From: Sophora flavescens
Lineage: Eukaryota; Streptophyta; Magnoliopsida; Fabales; Fabaceae
DNA: 64,000 nucleotides
Assembly: GCA_030762895.1 (NCBI GenBank)
Contig: CM061069.1
Span: 85,073,548 to 85,137,547, forward strand
Direction: 5' to 3'
Shown here: piece after piece, positions 11,898 through 23,530 of the stretch
Layout of the letters: every line of letters starts with the position of its first letter
Position numbering within the stretch: the stretch's first letter is position 1
Translations under genes and position numbers: made by a program
The notes under the pieces: model-generated
What the model was told of the DNA's origin: nothing
The model's database searches: none
The model's input: only the letters and a program-made list of their open reading frames with translations

Positions 11898-13205
11898 AAC
11901 CGCTTTTCCATGATGCAACTGAGTGTAGCATATGCCTTCTTCACATATAGGGTACGCTTTATGCCCTTCTGACACTGTACCCTGGACAAGCACCGTATAT
12001 TGAAAGTCGCTGATGGTGTAAAATAACATGGCACGAAGCTTGAAAGTCTCATGAGAATACCCATCAACCGACATCAACACCTTCCACCCACAACGCTAAG
12101 TTCAACCAAGGGACCTAGATAAACATCTAAGTCATTTCCTACTGTTTGGGCCCAAATCATCATAGACAACATCATGTATTTGGCGCTCATGCACAAACCA
12201 AGGGGACATGTTGTAAATCACCAATGTGAACAGCTATGAACTATGAATACTACTCATGTTACCACAAGGATTCATTCCATCCGTAGCAAGTCCAAGCCTT
12301 AGGTTTCTTGGCTCATCGGGCGAAACCGAAACATAGTATCGATATTCTTCCATTGAATAGAATCACAGATGACGAACCTTCCATCACGCTTCCTCTCACA
12401 TTATGCCATCTAAGATTCTTCTCAGATATTTCGCATTGGCAAACAATCGCTCGAACCTTGGAATTATTGGAAGATACCACAACACCTTCGCAGAGGAACC
12501 CTTTTTCTCACATCATCAACATCATCATCATCATCACCACCCTTCACTTTGTATCGTGATAACTCACTCGGGCAATCGTGGTTTGCCTTCATGAACACCG
12601 TGTACAATATGCAATCACGGGGGCGACTTCTATATCCATACCCAAGGACACAATACCTTCTTGCCTTATAGTTACGGTTGTGCAACGTGTTGTCCTCCGA
12701 AGCCAAGTCTTCAACACTTCAAGCAATTCCGCGAAGCTTTATCGCCCAACCATTTCTCGCCCACACAAACCAATTTTAGCACCGCCGACAACCGAATGAG
12801 TAGTACACCTCGGATATAAAGGCTTATCCGCATCACCGCACAACCTATCATACACATGCGCTCGATGAAAAGATTCTGTCCAATATCACGGATCATGTCC
12901 TCTACTCGATCATCCTCCATATCTACGTCAACGTCCTCACTTTGGGAGACACTCCACCGTATTACTACTCAACAACATATCACCATGCCATATCCATCTT
13001 GTATAACTCAAGCAAATCCCTTCACAAATCAAATGAGTACGATATCCTTCAACCGTACATTTCCTCGTATTCAAACACTTGACACAAGGACAACAGAACA
13101 TTCCATTACTATTAGGAACATTCCTTTGAGCAAATTCTATAAATTCTCCCACCCCTTCAAATACTCAAGACTAGTACGCTTACAAACCATCCAACTACGA
13201 TCCAT
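11898..13205 (-). pseudogene. CACTA (En/Spm) TNP2-type transposase, broken and cut by the gap
   Basis: The minus strand starts with M-D-R-S-W-M at 13205, the start of the transposase-associated domain found before TNP2. It continues with 'CPCVKCLN' and 'YTRWIWHG' (about 13100-12970). A frameshift separates the start from the rest near 13155, and several more follow. Further on are 'EKWLGDKASRN', 'GLATDGMNPCGNMSS' (about 12292-12250), and finally 'ETFKLRAMLFYTISDF' and 'ICEEGICYTQLHHGK' (12035-11905), hallmarks of the tnp2 catalytic region. TNP2 cuts and moves CACTA elements. The C-terminal half would lie in or beyond the gap. Not functional. Confidence 0.85.
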
Positions 13206-13904
13206 AACTAGATAGTCCCAGAGATATACAAAACATATATATATCCAATATAAGGACAATACGGAGATTGAAAACTATAGTTTTTAAAGATTAATTGCAA
13301 GCACCGGTCACTACGGAAAATGATGTCCATCATCGCCTAACGCGCCAATCCGAATGCACCATGCCATCACAGTGAAATCGACACGCCTAGCCGTGATTAG
13401 CATCACCACGGACAGATCAACCAACAGAGCAACATGCACTCCAAAACCAAAACAGAGAGTACATTCCAAACAACTCAAACTCACTTCAAGTTTCAACTAC
13501 CGAGACTACAGCTTCAACATACACTCAAAACCAAAAATACAAAATGTGCCCTAAATACTCACTGTAAATAGGTGCTCACAGTGGTGGGGAGGGAGCCTGA
13601 GTGGTGGCCAACGCTCGATGTGGTTAATGAGAGCAGAGGGACAAGAGAGTTAGTGCACGAGAAGGGGAAAGAGAGATGTACGTCAGCTATTGCAAAGAAT
13701 GAATGGAAAGACAGGTTAAGGTTAATAGGACTCCCACTATGGTGGCGGTAAGCCTCGCGTGGTGCGGTGGAGATGAGCTCGCGATTAGGGTTCTCAGGCG
13801 GTGAGAGTGAGAGTGAGGATTGAGAGGATTTAGGGTCGAGCGTGATGAAAAGAGAAAAGAGACGCACGCACAGAGCGGGCGTATGCCACGGGTAAACGTT
13901 ATAA

Positions 13905-14475
13905 AACAACATTTAACGTCGTCGTATTAAACAACCGACTTTAAAATTTTTAACCGCTATATTAACAAACCGACATTAAATAATATTTTCAAAAACACTT
14001 TAACATCCGTTGTTGAATACAACTGACGTAAAAGTGTTGTCAAAGCAACATTCTTCTCAGACCACCACATCGCTTCTTCTTTTCCTCTATATTTCTATTC
14101 CTTCACAAATGGCTCAGACCATGTAACTGAGTGACAACAGGCATTTCAGATAGCTAGGGATATAGGATTATTTACGCTACTATTTATTTAATCAAGTAAA
14201 ATCACACTTTTAACGCCAATTGTATAAACAATGACGTTAAAAATAAATATTTTTATTTTAAAACACTTTTAACTCAGCCTATCCAACAACCGAGCTAATG
14301 CACCTGTTAAGAGTGACAATACAGGCATTTCAGATAGGATATAGGATTATTTACGTCACCGCTTATTTAACCAAGTAAAATCACACCTTTAACGCCGGGC
14401 GTATAAACAACTGACGTTAAAAATAAATATTTTTTATTTAAAAACACTTTTAACGCTTATTCAACAACCGACGAA
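13905..14475. repeat. CACTA subterminal repeats, left block
   Basis: Several copies of a unit with 'cacttttaacg..' and '..aac..acgttaaaaataaat' are present. A longer duplicated unit containing 'gacaacaggcatttcagat', 'ggattatttacg' and 'atcaagtaaaatcac' occurs at about 14130 and 14310, with a third diverged copy at 15348-15435. Confidence 0.7.
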
Positions 14476-14686
14476 AAGTGTATAAGTTTTCTTCAAGTTC
14501 CCATACTCTTCCCTCCTTTCCTTTGCCTATTTCCTTATTAAATTATTTCTTCCTAATCCTTCAAGCGTTTTCTCGCACGCTATAATATATGACTACCAAC
14601 TCCCAATGCGCCTTGAACCTAATGCTCTTAATGATCAATTTAATTTTTAGCAACTCACGACGCCTAGTAACTTCATCCCCTACTCC

Positions 14687-14694
14687 TATAAATA
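14687..14694 (+). promoter_or_regulatory. TATA box before small gene-like insert
   Basis: TATAAATA lies 40 bp upstream of the ATG at 14734, a plausible short-leader plant promoter. Confidence 0.5.
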
Positions 14695-14733
14695 GCTCTT
14701 CCTTCCTCTAATTTTTCTTTCCAATACGGTTTC

Positions 14734-15082
14734 ATGGAGATTAACTCATCACCTTTTCTTCCTACACCTAGACTTAAAGGTCTTGTCTTAACAGTCAAAC
14801 AACTTCGAGGTATGTAACCGATACATGGGTGATAGGCGGGTATAAATCGATTATGTGAATTGCACACACCATCATCCTTCTAGAGAATCAGACTACAGCC
14901 CAAAACCTCGCCTTGAACCAAGTGGTTGTTCCAAGAATATTATCAAACAGACGAGTGCACCTTCACTCGCCACGCCCAAAGTGATCAGTGATTCGAAGGA
15001 GCATCAAGGACTTCAAATGAGGGAGGGATGCATTCAATGTTGGAGTTCCGAGGACAGGACTGAGAAGAAAATGATGTTGAAG
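14734..15082 (+). CDS. Small two-exon gene-like insert inside the CACTA, unknown product
   Basis: I do not recognise the protein. Exon 1 (14734-14809) starts MEINSSPFLPTPRLK and ends at donor AG|GTATGT. A 76-bp intron (14810-14885) ends ...TCTAGAG. Exon 2 (14886-15082) stays in frame to donor AAG|GTAAAC. Together they give 91 codons rich in Ser, Lys and Pro, then presumably more exons that I cannot identify. A TATA box lies 40 bp upstream. It sits between two blocks of CACTA subterminal repeat, so it is either a captured host gene fragment or an accessory CACTA gene of TnpA type. The splice model is my inference from consensus sites. Confidence 0.4.
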
Positions 15083-15414
15083 GTAAACTTTTTTATATTT
15101 TAGTGCTATCCTGCGGAAATTTTTTATCTTTTTTAAACATGTAATTGTAACTTATGAATCGTCTAATGAGATACAATTTGATTATATATATAACTTGTTT
15201 TATGTTAAGTGTTTATTTATTTTAATTTGCACAAGAATTTGTTAATTTACTAATTCAAGCTAATTAATTAAGATTAAAAATAAACTTTTTAAAAAAAAAA
15301 AAGATTAGAAATAAACCCGCACTATATGGGGCAGATGATCTCATAAGTAAGAGTGACAACAGGGGAGATGACAACGAAAGAAAGATAGGGAATGAGTAGA
15401 TTATTTACGCCGCT

Positions 15415-15680
15415 TATTTATTTAATCAAGTAAAAACAGACTCTAACATCGATTGATAAACAACGACGCAAGAGCATAATTTCGTGCATTTAACGCTGGC
15501 CATTAAACAATCGACGCAATAGTGATTTCCATATTTACAAAATCACACACTACTTTTTAACGCGGCCTCCAAACAACTTACGCTAATAGGAATTTATCCG
15601 ATATTTACAAAACTGCTAGCGCCCTTTTAACGTCTAATGTATTAACCTCATCGTCCGACGATATTTTCCACTAGTAAATA
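15415..15680. repeat. CACTA subterminal repeats, right block and presumed end
   Basis: Motifs such as 'catttaacgctggccattaa', 'ttttaacgcggcctccaaac' and 'cttttaacgtctaatgtat' recur every 65-75 bp with AC-rich linkers, matching the left block in style. The presumed element terminus lies near 15680. Confidence 0.55.
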
Positions 15681-18015
15681 GTGGGGTTCTTTCATTTAAA
15701 GGTTAATTTTCTCCTCTATGAGAGCTCTCATTAGGTTGGGTTTGTTTAAAATATTTTCAAAGCTCATGCAAGGTAATTTTGGTATTTAGAGTTAAGGGAA
15801 AACCAACAGGGTTATCTAGGTGATATTTTATTGGTTTATCCTTGTTCAGATAGTAACCATCTTTTGTTGCAGGTAGCACTGGGGTGAATATTACTGACTT
15901 AGGAGGCATCTCTGCTGCCGGGGATATATATACGTCTCAATGAGTGGCTTATAGACAGTGGATGGCTTCTGATGAGGTTGAGTTGTGGTGAGGGGAGTGA
16001 AACACTAACATACTGAGTTATGGTGAGGGAGGAAACACCAAATTTGTGAGAGTGAAGAAAAATGGTTTAATGTACAGCTGGGATATTGAATTTTTTTAAT
16101 TGAACATGTATGTGGCTTCTGATTTTTGCAGGTTATCTTATTGTCGGGAAGTCTCCAATGCTGTTATTGGGAAGGGCCTGACAATGACTTGGTTACATAA
16201 AGAGGAGAGGTTACACAAAAGAAAAAGGAACAGGGAGTGTTACATCAAATTAAGTGAAGAAGGAAAGCTGTTTTCTTTGAACATCAAGTGAAATATTTTA
16301 CTAACTGAATATAAATGTGATGCTTATGAGTTTTGTAGGTTATCTTTTGGTATGAAGACCTAAGTTTTAGTTGGGTTGGGTCTGCAAAGGTGTGGGAGTG
16401 AACATATTTGAGAGGGGAAATGGATGTGTCTATCTTGAGAGGAGTGTAACACAAACAAATTTGGGTGGGCTTCTCAATGAGGGTGGGTGAAACTTTTTGG
16501 AGAGGGGCAGGGAGAGAGCTTTTTCAGTGACCAGAGATTATTAGTGGAGCTGATGGTGAGATTTTTCTGAGATAAACATTTACTTCATTTGATGTGCTTC
16601 CTTATTGCTCTATGACCTGAATTTTTTCTTGTCTTGCCGTGATCTTTTTCTTAGTCTGGATTGGCATTTTCATACACGTTTTACTTTAAAGGAGGCACGA
16701 GGTCTGGGTGATTCTTATCATGAGGCCTAGGGGCAACACTTCTATTGGGGTTGATTTGTTTTGGAAATCATCTTGCATTGGCTTTGCTTGGTGGTACTGA
16801 AATATTTTTCTAGAAATAATCTGGTCCGGTTGGGTGGATAGATGGTTGAGATAAATCTACTTTCTTCTATGTGGTGGCTGAAGGCAGTTACTGTTGTGTT
16901 CTCTGATGTATGGAATTAAGATAAATCTTCTGTGTTTTATTAAGCTTTTTGGGCATACTCTTGTTTCTGTGGAAAATTGGTACAGCCTGTGACATTATGG
17001 CAGGGGTGAAGTGTGGTTTATTTTAACTTGAACGCCACTAAGGATGTTATCTCGGCGGTGTCTTGCTGGTGGGGGGTCTTTGTTTTTTGCTTTCAGGAAA
17101 TTTGGTGTTGCTTATTAGGAAAACATTGGTTTGTGGTTTGTTTTGTTTGTATTAGGTTTCTAGGTGTTCTATTGACTGCTGTTATGGGTGTTCATCATGA
17201 ATTGATCTACCAACCAAAAGCTATCCGATCCAACGCACTTTTATAACGCTAGCTTATGGACGATTGGCTTTCCATGCAAAAAACCGACCCGATCCAATCA
17301 TATGTGGTCTGATAAAAGATAATCTCCATTTAATGAACTAATTTAAGGCGCTTCAATACTATTTTAAGATCTCTTTATATTAGAACCAAGAGAACCTTTA
17401 TGAAGATATAAACTATTTTGTTCCTTATTACCAATAATTCGATTTGATGACACGGATGGAAAATTCAGTGAGAATTCTTGGCAAAATTTAATTTGGGAGT
17501 TTTGAGAAAAATAACTACATATTTTTTAACACGTTCTTTTATATTAAATATTCTTTATGTTAATTCTCATACTACTCACTTATCCTATTTTTTCAATCGC
17601 TACAAATAAATTATAACCAATTATTTTTCAAATTTACTTAGTTGATTTCCTATTTTTCATATTTACTCAATTAAGGATATACATTATGTGATCAAAACTT
17701 TTTACAAAATATAACTTCAAGACATTAATATTCTAAATAATTTGATATATGTCATTCCAACAAAAGCATTATAGAGAATGAGGACATAAAAGATGAAAGT
17801 ACTGCTCAAGATGAGTAATACTATAATTTAAAAATATTACTATTTTGGATATAACAAATCATTTTGGATATCGATGGACGGGACGATTTCACCAGAGATC
17901 CAAAATCCGATCCAATCCAAATAAAAACGTGCTTTTCTGGCGATTTTTCTGCCTCTGGCTAAGGCTGAATCGATTTAGACGAGCTGATGAAAACCCCTAA
18001 CTGGTTATATGGGAT
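15681..18015. other. No clear gene; possible unclassified repeat
   Basis: Open frames are short. GT-rich, intron-like stretches carry repeated 'ggttatctt' after pyrimidine-AG (about 16130 and 16338), which could be splice acceptors, but no coding continuity was found. 17200-17300 and 17870-17985 share 'gatccgatccaa'-type motifs in opposite sense, hinting at a degraded inverted-repeat element between them. Confidence 0.35.
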
Positions 18016-18026
18016 TTTTAGTTACT

Positions 18027-18819
18027 CAACGTATTATTCTAACACAAAAAATATGACAACATATGCCACAGTGGCGACAGAGAGCACCATTGTAACATTT
18101 TTTTTTTAACAATTTGATTTTTTAAAAACAAAAAATATTTCTCAAAAATACCACTAAACCGGGAGAATTAATCAATTAACTAGATATTTAAATTCCCATT
18201 AACCAAATATTTGCACATACTTAACCAAAACCCATTAACGTATACCGAACCAATTAACCAGATATTCGCACCGACAACTGTGATATTTGCACATACTTAA
18301 CCAAAAAATTATTTATCAAAAAACTCCATTAACCAAATAATGAACTTAATTAACCAGACATTTGTACCGACAACTGTATATTTTGTACCGACAACTGATA
18401 TTTGTACATACTCACCAAAAATTTTATTTCCAAAAAACCCATTAACCAGAGAATAAACTTAATTAACCAGATATTTGTACCGACAACTGTGATATTTGCA
18501 CATACTTAACCAAAAACCCATTAACCAAATAATGAACTTAATTATCCAAATATTTGAACTGACAACCATATTTACACATACTTAACCAAAATTTTACTTC
18601 CAAAAACCATTAACTATATCACCACACCATATATTTGCATCTCATAACTGTATATTTGCATACTTGACAAAATTTATTTGGAAAAAACCAAATATGTTTT
18701 AAAAAATGAACAAATATTTTTAATAAAAAACTAAATAATTTAAAAAAAAAAAAAAAAAAAGTCCATAATATCGCAGGTAATGCACTGTATGTTGCCAAGG
18801 TAAGATGTGTCACATTTCC
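18027..18819 (+). mobile_element. Minisatellite-core TIR element, copy 1
   Basis: This is a 793-bp element flanked by an 11-bp direct repeat TTTTAGTTACT (18016-18026 and 18820-18830). Its ends contain 'taacacaaaaaatatgacaac' and, inverted, 'tgtgacacatcttacc', matching the ends of the elements at 30.9-32.9 kb. The interior is about 4-5 copies of a unit near 95 bp with 'ccagatatttgtaccgac', 'atttgcacatacttaacc' and 'aataatgaacttaatt'. No coding capacity is seen. Long TIRs and a 9-11 bp target duplication suggest mobilisation by a Mutator-like transposase (inference). Confidence 0.65.
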
Positions 18820-18830
18820 TTTTAGTTACT

Positions 18831-20856
18831 TCTCAACCTAGTAGGTGAAAGGCTTGAAAGCTGATTGATCAGGTACTTTTAGTCCTTTGTTGTATTTATT
18901 TTTCTTGTAATCAAGGTTTGTTACTCTTTGTACCAATAATTAAAGTTTGGCTTTTCAAAAAAAAAATCAAATAGTAATTTTATATTTATCTTGTTTATCA
19001 ACTCTGAGCCTTGTTTCTCAACAAAGACCACAGGGAAGCCGACCATATCTTCAAAGCATTGCTGTTATCTTTATCCTCTTCAGCAAAAAGTATACCGGTG
19101 AGTCGCTTCCCCTAGATTAGAACATGAGTAAAGTGAGCAGTCTCCCTGCTCCTTGATGCGAAGGGCTTTGCACAAAAAAATTATCTAAAGAGTTTAATTA
19201 TTAATTTTGAGATACTTCATTAATTTTTAATTAGTTTTGGCAACTAGACTAGATTTTTTGGAATGTACGGCCTGTCGGTCATGACTAGCACGCGCCTAGA
19301 ATCGTATACTCTACAGATGACTCTCATGGTATTTGTCCAAAGCAAATAACATGCGTGAAGCATTTTTACAGAATTTCTGAACTGACTTCCAACTTGCAAA
19401 CCAGATAAAATAAAGGGAACTTTATATGCCCCCAAATAATTGTGCCTTCCTATTGCTGAATTTCTCCTTTTTTCTAAGGATAGTTAATCATAAAACTCAA
19501 ATTGATAAATATAATGTTAGTTAAAAATTGAAGTGGAAAAAAACGTGTGTTTCTAATGACATGTTATGACAAATAAGGAAAAAAAAAGTAAAACATTTTA
19601 TTTGAAGCATCGGAAATACTATATTTGATACTAAATTGTATAACCTATGATTAAATGAAAAAACCTGCTGAAAGTTAAGTTTGCTTGCCTTCTTAATTAA
19701 TTTTAGGAATGGTTGTATGTTTTTATTATTTTTCTGCCCCAACGTATGGTAAATTATATATATGAAAACATAATATTTTATTTTTGAATTTGAAATACAA
19801 ATAAAATATAATTTTTTTAAAAAATGATAAATGGAATCAACGGCCAAAAACTGGTATTTAAACATTTTCCTTAGGTATTGTTTTCTATGTGCTTGATAAG
19901 TTATTTTTTTTAATGAGAACTAGACATACGTAATAGTTTGAAAAACAGCATCAGAACAACACCTAAATTTTATTTTTTGGCATTTCTTTACTCTCTCTCG
20001 TTACGAGAGATGAGAGAGAAAAGAGGACACTCAAATTGAATGAATTTCACATAAAAAGTAAATTTACTTTTGTATCTTTATTTTCATAAAATGAGAGAAA
20101 GAGAGAAAAAAGATCACAAGATACAAATCCTCTTCTTTTTAATATATAACTCCTGATACAAAAGACTTCTTGGTTTATTTTTTAAACACAGAAGTAACAT
20201 ATTTCAATATTAAAATGATAAACATGTTTCTTTTGTAAAACAAAAGCTGATCGATGAGTTTAATTGATAATGTCTTTACTAATCAGTGTTTTAAAGGCAT
20301 ATTGGTTAATGAATTCAAAAAGAAAATTTTCATTTCTATTGAAAAATATAACTTTTAAGATTTTTAAAATATTGAATACATCACTTTCAAATGCAAAATT
20401 TTTATCTATGATTTCTTAATCGATACCCTTAGAAGCATTGGTTAGCATTTGCCTAATTGATATATTATCAAAAAAAATTAGACAATCAACTAATCATAAA
20501 TTATTATTTTATAACTTTTAAAATAATTATAATAAAAACCAAAAATCTTTATTGATATGATAATTTTTGTTTAGTTGGAGGTGTAAAAAAACTTTACACC
20601 AATATGCGTTTCAATCAAATCCTTAATCGATAATTTATTTTTTTTTTCTTCATTAAATAAGCCATCTCGAAAGGTAAAACTTTGCAATTTTCTTTCTTCA
20701 TTAATTCTATCAATATTTTGTTATCATATCCATACCCTAAGCTTAAAGTTGTTTTTAAATAAATGGAAATTGGGTAATCTGTCCAAAAGAGTTAATACAA
20801 CTAGTTAATATACTCCCTTATGAGAAACAAGTGTGAGATATTACTAGCTTTATATA
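18831..20856. other. No gene seen; AT-rich spacer
   Basis: About 2 kb of AT-rich DNA without convincing coding. At about 18865-18965 a stretch ends in 'taattaaagtttggcttttc' followed by an A-run, resembling the 3' tail of a LINE, but no reverse transcriptase precedes it. Confidence 0.4.
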
Positions 20857-20867
20857 TAGTAAAAGCA

Positions 20868-21074
20868 TTTTACCAATATGTGGTTGGTAGAAGTAGTAGT
20901 AGGATTTGAATACCTGGAAGAGTGGTCAATGGTTCGAATGTTGACTCTTGTACATGGAGAAAATACAGGTTGGGAGGAGAACCCACATCTGTGTCCAACG
21001 GGTTCCCCAACGGATATTAGTCATCCTAATAGTGAGAGATACTTCATATCTATAATATGGTTACCAAAAAAAAT
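20868..21074 (+). mobile_element. SINE with perfect 11-bp target duplication
   Basis: A tRNA-derived short element. A pol III B-box-like GGTTCGAATGT lies at 20931-20941, the body carries the 'gggaggagaacccacat' segment, and it ends in an A-rich tail. Both sides carry TAGTAAAAGCA (20857-20867 and 21075-21085). No protein is encoded; the open frame across it is fortuitous. Confidence 0.75.
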
Positions 21075-21200
21075 TAGTAAAAGCACGACTTTTGCATTTA
21101 ATTGAATGTGAAAATAATAAAAAACTTGACCATACAACCATATATAAATAATCAAAATCAAAAGTTGTTTGGTTTTTGCATCTACTTAAAAACCACATGA

Positions 21201-21387
21201 ATTACCAACATTACGTTGGTCCAAGTGGAACCTCGGATCCTTTAAGCAAGGTCTCGAGTTCGAACATTGTGGAGGGAAAACGTGGTTGAGAGGAGACCCA
21301 CTAAAGGTGGCCACCAGGTTTTCCGGATGAGATTAGTCCCAGACAAAGCCCGGTGGATACTTCGCCCGTGTCATGGTAACAAAAAAA
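21201..21387 (+). mobile_element. Second SINE
   Basis: The body resembles the previous SINE ('gagaggagacccactaaagg', 'gattagtcccagac') with B-box GAGTTCGAACATT at 21254-21266 and an A-tail. The flanks AACCACATGA (21191-21200) and AACCACACGA (21388-21397) form a target duplication with one mismatch. Confidence 0.7.
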
Positions 21388-21721
21388 AACCACACGATTC
21401 ATCTTTTATTCTTGACTACTCAAATAAAATAAAAAGATTACCAACATGGGTGATGAGTGGTAACGGTTACAAACCTCTGACTGTTTTATGGGTTGACAAA
21501 TGTCCCCACAAACCAACATGGATCTTTATGTTTCTATGGGTAACGATCGTTCCCACAAATCAACAGAGTCTTTTCAACGTGTTTTGTCCTCACTCACGCT
21601 TCCCGGAAAGCGAGTTCTTAAGTGATGGGCCTCCAAAAGAAGATGCATCTTGTTAGTATAGGTAGTACCAATCAATTCATATAAGTCACCATCAACTATT
21701 TAGTCCCATACCACCTTTGTC

Positions 21722-21950
21722 TCGGATCCCTCTCATTCCTGGTGGTGTAATTGATGCATTTATGGGTCCCTCCGGCGACCACTCCCCCCGTCAGACCCAG
21801 GTGTCACAGTTCAAGTCCCTTATAAAGTGGTCCGAGGCCGATCACCGATATTACGTATGGATAAAACCTGGCTGAGGGAGGTCGGTCATTTAATGTCAGT
21901 CGGTTCACGAGGATTGATTTTCCCACGATTAATGCGAGATACCTTTAAAA
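21722..21950 (+). mobile_element. Third SINE, ends less clear
   Basis: It contains a B-box-like block CACAGTTCAAGTCCC (about 21807-21821), followed by a SINE-like body with 'gtatggataaaacctggctg' and 'ggttcacgaggattgatttt', ending 'gagatacctttaaaaa'. No certain target duplication was found. Confidence 0.5.
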
Positions 21951-22251
21951 ATGAATGATTAAGATTCATTATTATCACATTTGTAAATATAATTACTATA
22001 TATAATTAATTTGGGTGAATAAAATTACACATTTACTTAATAATTACTCTTTCATTTTGCTCTTTTTCAACTTTTCACATATCAAGTCAAGAATTTTTTT
22101 TTATTCATAATTAATGCAAGTATCACTCATTATTATTTTTTGGTTGGTCATTACTCATTGTTATATATGTGATTTTTTATGTATTCATTATGAACCAATA
22201 ATGATTGATTATTCACCTTACAATAATATTAAAATCAAAGCCAAATTATAC

Positions 22252-22888
22252 TAAGGTGGTGTTTGAAGAACTTATTTAAACTCCTGTTGACTTATCCGAT
22301 GATATAAGCTCTTATGCATTGTGTTTGGCGAGCTTATAAAAATAACTTATGCCATCCTAAGAGTTTTTGATTTATTTTGATAAGTCACCTGGAGAACTTA
22401 TGGAATTATCATAAGAGTTCATGCACAAACACGCTTCTCCGTGTTTTCCACTATCGAATCTTCTCATGCCATTTCTTTCTTTTTCTTTCTTTAAGGTGAC
22501 GTTTGAAGAGCTTATTTAAGCCCTTTGACTTATCCGATGACATGCTTCCATGCGGTGTTTGGCAGAGCTTATAAAAATAACTTATGTCATCCCATAAAGG
22601 AGTTTTGACTTGTTTTCAGAAGTCACTGGAGGCTTATGGAATTATCATAAGAGCTTATGCACTAAACACCCTCTCCGTATTTTTCACTATTCGAATCCTT
22701 TCATGCCCCTTTCTTTTTTTTCTTTCTTTAGCGCTTATGGCATAAGCTCTCATATGATAAGGTCTTATTGATAAGTTCTAACTGTTGTTTATCCAAACGC
22801 ACCCTAAGTGCTTGTGGCATAAGCTCTCATCAGATATAAGATCTTTGTGATAAACTCTTAATTAAGTTGTTCACCCAAACACACTTTA
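22252..22888. mobile_element. hAT-like legume MITE (outer copy)
   Basis: Terminal repeats TAAGGTGGTGTTTG (22252) and, inverted, CCAAACACACTTTA (end 22888) enclose sequence full of 'cttatggaattatcataag' and 'cataagctct' motifs. This composition is familiar from abundant legume MITEs. A second copy is nested inside. Confidence 0.6.
22492..22806. mobile_element. hAT-like legume MITE (nested copy)
   Basis: It repeats the outer element's start (TAAGGTGACGTTTG) and end (CCAAACGCACCCTAA). Both copies share the 'tcataagagctyatgcac.aaacac' core, so the arrangement is one MITE inserted in another of the same family, or a tandem duplication. Confidence 0.55.
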
Positions 22889-23116
22889 ATTCCTACTTCT
22901 TGTTCCGCCTCTTCCCACCTAATTTTCCCCAGTTCCCTCCTTTTAGCTTTTTGCTTGCCTCGGATACAGTAATGTGGACTGTGGAGGAATGGAATCTAAA
23001 TTTCAGGACGAATATATACTGTTTTGATATTGACAAAAGCTAGCGAATTAGATTCAATTATTAATAATTTGAATGTTGAAATGGAAAGAATAAAAAAAAG
23101 TGCATATTTTTCTGCC

Positions 23117-23124
23117 TATATATA
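23117..23124 (+). promoter_or_regulatory. TATA box of the 23.2-kb gene
   Basis: TATATATA lies 80 bp before the proposed ATG at 23197, with a short leader between. Confidence 0.4.
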
Positions 23125-23196
23125 CTGATATACATCGACCTACAAATTTCAACCTTTGTGACTTGTGAGCAGATATATCCAACACCAAGAAGAGCA

Positions 23197-23530
23197 ATGG
23201 ACTACCGCAGAACTCCCACTGTTTTCACTGACGTCCCTCAGTACCCCAACGCTCACCCTCACCAAGAAGATCGTCTATGAGGAAGATGAGATCGAGGGGT
23301 CTCGTTGCCGCCACCACAACCCCTTCCACCACAACCCAGAGGTTCGTGAGAGGGTTGAAGTCGTAGAGTATGAACAAGTACCTGAGTATAATAACAGGGT
23401 TGGTGAAGTTATCTACGAAGATGTTGAAACCGAACGATACCACCCTCGAAGCAACATGGGTGGTGTTCACGAGGTCCAGCAGTGGAAGACATACAGGGCA
23501 AAGCTTGTTATCACATGGCTAATTTGCTAG
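23197..23530 (+). pseudogene. Small acidic/His-rich protein gene with a frameshift
   Basis: I do not recognise the family. From ATG 23197 the frame reads MDYRRTPTVFTDVPQYPN and stops after 27 codons. A different frame picks up at about 23265 (KKIVYEEDEIE) and stays open to the stop at 23528-23530. The continuous character of the peptide across the shift (His/Pro-rich, then repeated V-Y-E-E-like blocks such as VVEYEQVPEYNNRVGEVIYEDVE) suggests one original reading frame of about 110 residues with a single indel near 23262-23275. A TATA box is in place upstream. It could be a real gene with a sequencing error or a young pseudogene. Confidence 0.45.

Larger units (their letters stand above)
11898..15680 (-). 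mobile_element. CACTA element, right portion
   Basis: It comprises the TNP2 relic plus subterminal repeats built on 'taacgtc..ttgtttaa..cgac' motifs in both orientations (13905-14475 and 15415-15665). Short repeated subterminal motifs are typical of CACTA ends. The right end near 15660-15680 ('ttttccactagtaaatagtg') is a poor match to the family terminus TTTCTTGTAGTG. The left end is lost at the gap, so no target duplication can be tested. Confidence 0.65.

Noticed and set aside
10204..12080. Long minus-strand open frames of Ser/Leu/Phe runs, some crossing the N gap
   Set aside because: They are translations of GAA/GGA repeat and of N, without any domain; only the extreme 5' part (12035-11898) is real coding, from the CACTA transposase.
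13354..13912. Open frames on either strand beside the CACTA transposase start
   Set aside because: Lie in untranslated or subterminal DNA and have no recognisable domain.
17980..18800. CRISPR array or bacterial-type repeats in the 95-bp tandem arrays here and at 31-33 kb
   Set aside because: Units are degenerate, spacerless and bounded by transposon ends; the whole context is plant.
18865..18975. LINE 3' end
   Set aside because: Only an A-tail and short upstream text; no endonuclease or RT, so kept as a remark, not a feature.
21267..21656. 129-codon open frame as a gene
   Set aside because: Its first third is SINE sequence with A-tail, and no recognisable domain follows.
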